A stretch of 8,889 bases of DNA from the NCBI GenBank assembly GCA_028696935.1, contig JAQVGE010000034.1, positions 1-8,889 on the forward strand. Reading direction: 5' to 3'. Below the pieces are notes generated by a model. It worked only from the letters and a program-made list of their open reading frames with translations, made no database searches and was not told the origin of the DNA. The translations under genes and the position numbers were made by a program. Source of the stretch: Minisyncoccota bacterium. Its GTDB lineage: Bacteria; Patescibacteria; Paceibacteria; UBA9973. Below are positions 6,669 through 8,889 of the stretch, piece by piece; position 1 is the stretch's first letter, and every line of letters starts with the position of its first letter.

Positions 6669-7917
6669 ACTTTATTTTAAACAAGCCTTAAAAGGCATTA
6701 AAACAAATCCCTCTCGGACGATTTTAACAACTCTGGGAATTATGATTGGTATAGCTACGGTCATTTTAGTTCTCTCAGCAGGGGAGGGTTTTAAAAGTTA
6801 TATAAATAGTCAAATTGAAATTTATGGCTCAAATACTGTTTTTATTGAGGTCTCAGTCCCAGCTTCAACCAAGCAACGTTCCAACTCAAACGGTGGACAA
6901 ACCGCTAATAGCACGGCCTCTAATGCTGTTCCTATTACTACTCTCAAAAATAAAGATATCGAAGATATCAAACAACTCCAAAATGTCTCAAACTCTTACG
7001 GGGCAGTTTTAAGTCAACAAATTACAACTTATAAAAATACTTCAAAAAATGCTTTCATTTTTGGTGCAGATTCTTCTCGTTTTGATATAGATGGGGGAGA
7101 ATTAGCAATCGGTCGCCCTTACACCGAAGAAGAAGACCGGTCTTTAGCACAGGTTGCTGTGCTGGGTAGTAAAATATCCGAAGATTTATTTGGAGAAGAA
7201 GACCCCCTTGATAAATTAATAAGAGTGGGGAGTTATAATTTTAAAGTTATTGGAGTTTATGAATCCCGAGGCGGTTTTTCTGGAGAAGATGATCAAGTTT
7301 TTATCCCTCTTACAACCCTTCAGAAAAAGATTATGGGCATTGATTATCTTTTGTATGCCGTTGTTCAATTAGAAGATAAAAATAAAGCGGATATCACTTC
7401 GCTTGATATGGCAGATATTCTAAGAAGTAATCATTATATAAACGATCCAGCTCGTGATGATTTCAAAATTACGACTCAAGAAGAAACAATGGAAATTTTT
7501 GATACCATCTTGCAGGCCATTACTTTTTTGCTTATTGCTATTGCGACTATTTCTCTTATCGTTGGGGGTGTTGGAATTATGAATATTATGTATGTTATTG
7601 TCACTGAACGAATAGGAGAGATTGGTCTCAAAAAAGCACTTGGTGCGACGAACAAAGATATTCTTTATGAATTTTTAATTGAAGCTGTCATTCTAACTTT
7701 AATTGGTGGATTTTTTGGTATTTTAGGTGGAACTCTCTTTTCTTTTCTTGTTTCTAAAATTGCTCAAGGTTTTGGTTTAACTTGGGACTTTATTGTTCCC
7801 ATTTGGGGAATCATTATAGCTGTTTCGGTTTCAGCGATTATCGGAATTATTTTTGGGGTCTTTCCAGCTAAAAATGCCGCTTACCTTGATCCAATTCAAG
7901 CTCTTAATAAAGAGTAA
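6661..7917 (+). CDS. MacB/FtsX-type ABC transporter permease (second)
   Basis: This is the second membrane subunit, with the same plan: TM1 about 20-40, extracytoplasmic domain about 41-284, TM2 about 285-309, TM3 about 341-365, TM4 about 380-401. The coupling loop reads TERIGEIGLKKALGAT (315-330) and the end PIQALNKE. Compared with the first permease it has a Ser/Asn/Thr/Gln-rich loop (about 68-90) early in the extracytoplasmic domain, and GEIGLKK in place of REIGLRK. Both keep DDQVFIP and a GIDY motif in the extracytoplasmic domain, so they come from an old duplication. Its ATG lies inside the end of the previous gene (ATGAATAG, 8-nt overlap), which points to coupled translation and a fixed subunit ratio. 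Confidence 0.94.
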   Translation: MNRLYFKQALKGIKTNPSRTILTTLGIMIGIATVILVLSAGEGFKSYINSQIEIYGSNTVFIEVSVPASTKQRSNSNGGQTANSTASNAVPITTLKNKDIEDIKQLQNVSNSYGAVLSQQITTYKNTSKNAFIFGADSSRFDIDGGELAIGRPYTEEEDRSLAQVAVLGSKISEDLFGEEDPLDKLIRVGSYNFKVIGVYESRGGFSGEDDQVFIPLTTLQKKIMGIDYLLYAVVQLEDKNKADITSLDMADILRSNHYINDPARDDFKITTQEETMEIFDTILQAITFLLIAIATISLIVGGVGIMNIMYVIVTERIGEIGLKKALGATNKDILYEFLIEAVILTLIGGFFGILGGTLFSFLVSKIAQGFGLTWDFIVPIWGIIIAVSVSAIIGIIFGVFPAKNAAYLDPIQALNKE

Positions 7918-7923
7918 GAAATA

Positions 7924-7932
7924 TGGTAAAAT
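7924..7932 (+). promoter_or_regulatory. Extended -10 promoter for the SIMPL gene
   Basis: TGGTAAAAT has the TGn-TAnAAT form seen also at 2409 and 8813, one base off the TATAAT hexamer. It starts 7 nt after the second permease stop. There is no hairpin terminator between the two genes, so the SIMPL gene may be read both from this promoter and by readthrough from the exporter operon. Transcription would start near 7939, about 39 nt before ATG 7978. Confidence 0.55.
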
Positions 7933-7977
7933 AAACCAAGTCGATTTTTTCTTATTAATTTAAAAGTGTATTTAACA

Positions 7978-8757
7978 ATGAATGAAGTTTTAAACAATAA
8001 AAAAGTCTCTAATTCGCTAGTTGTATTTTTGGTGATTGTCTCTATTTTAATGTTAGTCAAAATAGTAGGGGAGATAAAATCAATTAAAGAAAATTATACA
8101 TCTTATACCATAAACATTGAAGGGAAAGGAGAAGTCATTGCCCTTTCTGATATTGCGGAATTTAATATGACCTTAACGAAAGAAGGAGTTACAGCTAAAG
8201 AAGCTCAAACCCTACTCAATGAATCAGTAGATAATGTTTTAAAATATTTAAAAGAACAAAAAATAGCTGACAATGATGTTAAATCAGAATATGGAGGTAT
8301 TAACCCAAAATATTCTTACGAAAAAGATGTCTGCTATACTTACCCCTGTCCTCCTAGAGACCCGAAAATAGTTGGTTATACAGCTACTCAGTCAATTAAT
8401 GTTAAGGTTCGTGAAGTTGATAATGCAAATATTATTCGTACAGGTCTAGCTGAATTGGGGGTAGAAAATATAAATGGACCCACCTTTTCAATTGACGACA
8501 TTGATGTTTTGAGAGAACAAGCTAAGTCATTGGCTATTAAAGACGCAAAAGAAAAAGCTGAAATTTTAGCTAAAGAACTCGGAGTTAAGTTAGGCAAAAT
8601 AACGAGTTTCTCAGAGAATAATGGTAGGTATTATCCAGTCGAAGAAGCCAAGGCGATGGCTTACGGGTTAGATTCAACCATGGCTTCTGTCCCTCAACTT
8701 CCTCAGGGTGAAGAAAAAATAACCTCGAATATTACCATCTATTATGAAATAAAATAA
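7978..8757 (+). CDS. SIMPL domain (DUF541) protein, membrane-anchored
   Basis: This is an extracytoplasmic SIMPL-family protein; the biochemical role of bacterial members is poorly known. Start chosen: ATG 7978 (259 residues). A GTG at 7966 would add only four residues, and neither has a Shine-Dalgarno sequence. An N-terminal hydrophobic anchor lies at about 13-30, then the SIMPL domain at about 42-258: INIEGKGEVIALSDIAEF opening, a central IVGYTATQSINVKVRE strand pair, and an A-rich helix (LAIKDAKEKAEILAKELG, 185-202) before the closing IT.FSE segment and final strand NITIYYEI. Cys119 and Cys124 in VCYTYPCPP are the only cysteines and could form a disulfide outside the cell. It follows the exporter operon by 60 nt but has its own promoter. 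Family call is firm; a link with the exporter rests on position only. Confidence 0.88.
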   Translation: MNEVLNNKKVSNSLVVFLVIVSILMLVKIVGEIKSIKENYTSYTINIEGKGEVIALSDIAEFNMTLTKEGVTAKEAQTLLNESVDNVLKYLKEQKIADNDVKSEYGGINPKYSYEKDVCYTYPCPPRDPKIVGYTATQSINVKVREVDNANIIRTGLAELGVENINGPTFSIDDIDVLREQAKSLAIKDAKEKAEILAKELGVKLGKITSFSENNGRYYPVEEAKAMAYGLDSTMASVPQLPQGEEKITSNITIYYEIK

Positions 8758-8765
8758 AATAAAAT
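8750..8765 (+). repeat. Short TAAAA tandem repeat across the stop codon
   Basis: Three TAAAA units (8750-8764) followed by T overlap the SIMPL stop codon (TAA 8755-8757) and give a second in-frame-type TAA shortly after. This is simple AT-rich sequence, with no further role visible. Confidence 0.5.
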
Positions 8766-8781
8766 CAAGGTTATAGATTTT

Positions 8782-8813
8782 AAAAATGGGGCTTTGTTGC
8801 CCCATTTTTTTTT
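8782..8813 (+). terminator. Rho-independent terminator after the SIMPL gene
   Basis: A perfect 11-bp stem, AAAAATGGGGC (8782-8792) against GCCCCATTTTT (8799-8809), encloses a TTTGTT loop. Ts run to 8813. It lies 24 nt after the stop codon and ends the exporter/SIMPL region. Confidence 0.93.
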
Positions 8814-8821
8814 GTTATAAT
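8813..8821 (+). promoter_or_regulatory. Extended -10 promoter abutting the terminator
   Basis: TGTTATAAT (TGn plus a perfect TATAAT at 8816-8821) begins on the last T of the terminator. It is identical to the promoter at 2409-2417. A weak -35-like TTGTTG (8794-8799) falls in the hairpin loop with a 16-nt spacer. Transcription would start near 8828, so an ATG at 8830 would be almost leaderless. Confidence 0.65.
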
Positions 8822-8829
8822 AGAAGAAT

Positions 8830-8889
8830 ATGAAAAAAATATTAAAAAATTTACTAAAGACTCGGAATTAACGATTTATGTTGAAATAG
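8830..8889 (+). CDS. Possible beginning of the next gene, frame broken at an A7 tract (partial)
   Basis: ATG 8830 follows the promoter closely but reads only 13 codons (MKKILKNLLKTRN) to TAA 8869-8871. The overlapping frame starting at 8823 stays open to the window end and reads as plausible protein (KNIKKFTKDSELTIYVEI), yet it has no ATG, GTG or TTG start. The two frames meet in the A7 run at 8833-8839. One extra A, or a -1 slip there, would join Met to the open frame as MKKNIKKFTKDSELTIYVEI. Too little is visible to name a product. The alternative is that the real gene starts beyond the window and this is leader sequence. Confidence 0.3.

Noticed and set aside
1..8889. Alternative genetic code with TGA read as Gly or Trp, as in some Patescibacteria
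   Set aside because: All genes are full-length under the standard bacterial code, with normal GGN glycine and TGG tryptophan codons and no in-frame TGA. Absence of TGA stops in seven genes is not enough evidence.

Overview
The window is AT-rich (roughly one third G+C by eye), tightly packed and entirely on the plus strand. It looks like a piece of a Candidate Phyla Radiation (Patescibacteria) chromosome. That placement is inference from four things: a peptidase-S74 surface protein with 17-residue head repeats, a membrane-anchored FKBP, a split MacAB-like exporter whose fusion protein has a beta-rich insert in its hairpin, and a membrane-anchored SIMPL protein. No ribosomal or other marker gene is present, so the lineage cannot be fixed. 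The standard bacterial code fits: the seven genes whose ends are seen stop with TAA (five) or TAG (two), and none needs TGA to be read as an amino acid.

Layout. 1-2346: the 3' part of a large repetitive surface or fibre protein, open at the left edge. It carries a beta-module, two arrays of 17-residue repeats each followed by a similar cap, an S74 self-cleaving chaperone domain with an intact Ser-Lys dyad, and a long acidic tail. 2347-2450: a strong hairpin terminator followed at once by an extended -10 promoter. 2451-2999: an FKBP-type prolyl isomerase with an N-terminal membrane anchor. 3000-3115: an intergenic stretch with two perfect TATAAT boxes. 3116-7917: a four-gene exporter operon (HlyD/MacA-like fusion protein, ABC ATPase, two MacB/FtsX-type permeases) with junctions of +1 nt, +15 nt and an 8-nt overlap. 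7918-8757: a SIMPL (DUF541) protein behind its own extended -10 promoter. 8758-8889: a second strong terminator running straight into another extended -10 and the disturbed beginning of a further gene.

How they fit together. Every complete gene acts at or across the cytoplasmic membrane. The ATPase and two non-identical permeases would form a MacB-type mechanotransmission complex (probably a heterodimer of permeases on an ATPase dimer) with the fusion protein on the outer face. The FKBP would help fold exported proteins. The SIMPL protein is an anchored extracytoplasmic protein of unknown role. The exporter's substrate cannot be read from the sequence.

The most interesting signals are: a beta-module that seems to be shared by the surface protein and the hairpin insert of the fusion protein; the unusual C-terminal extension after the S74 chaperone; the terminator-to-extended -10 junctions; and an A7 tract where the next gene's reading frame breaks.
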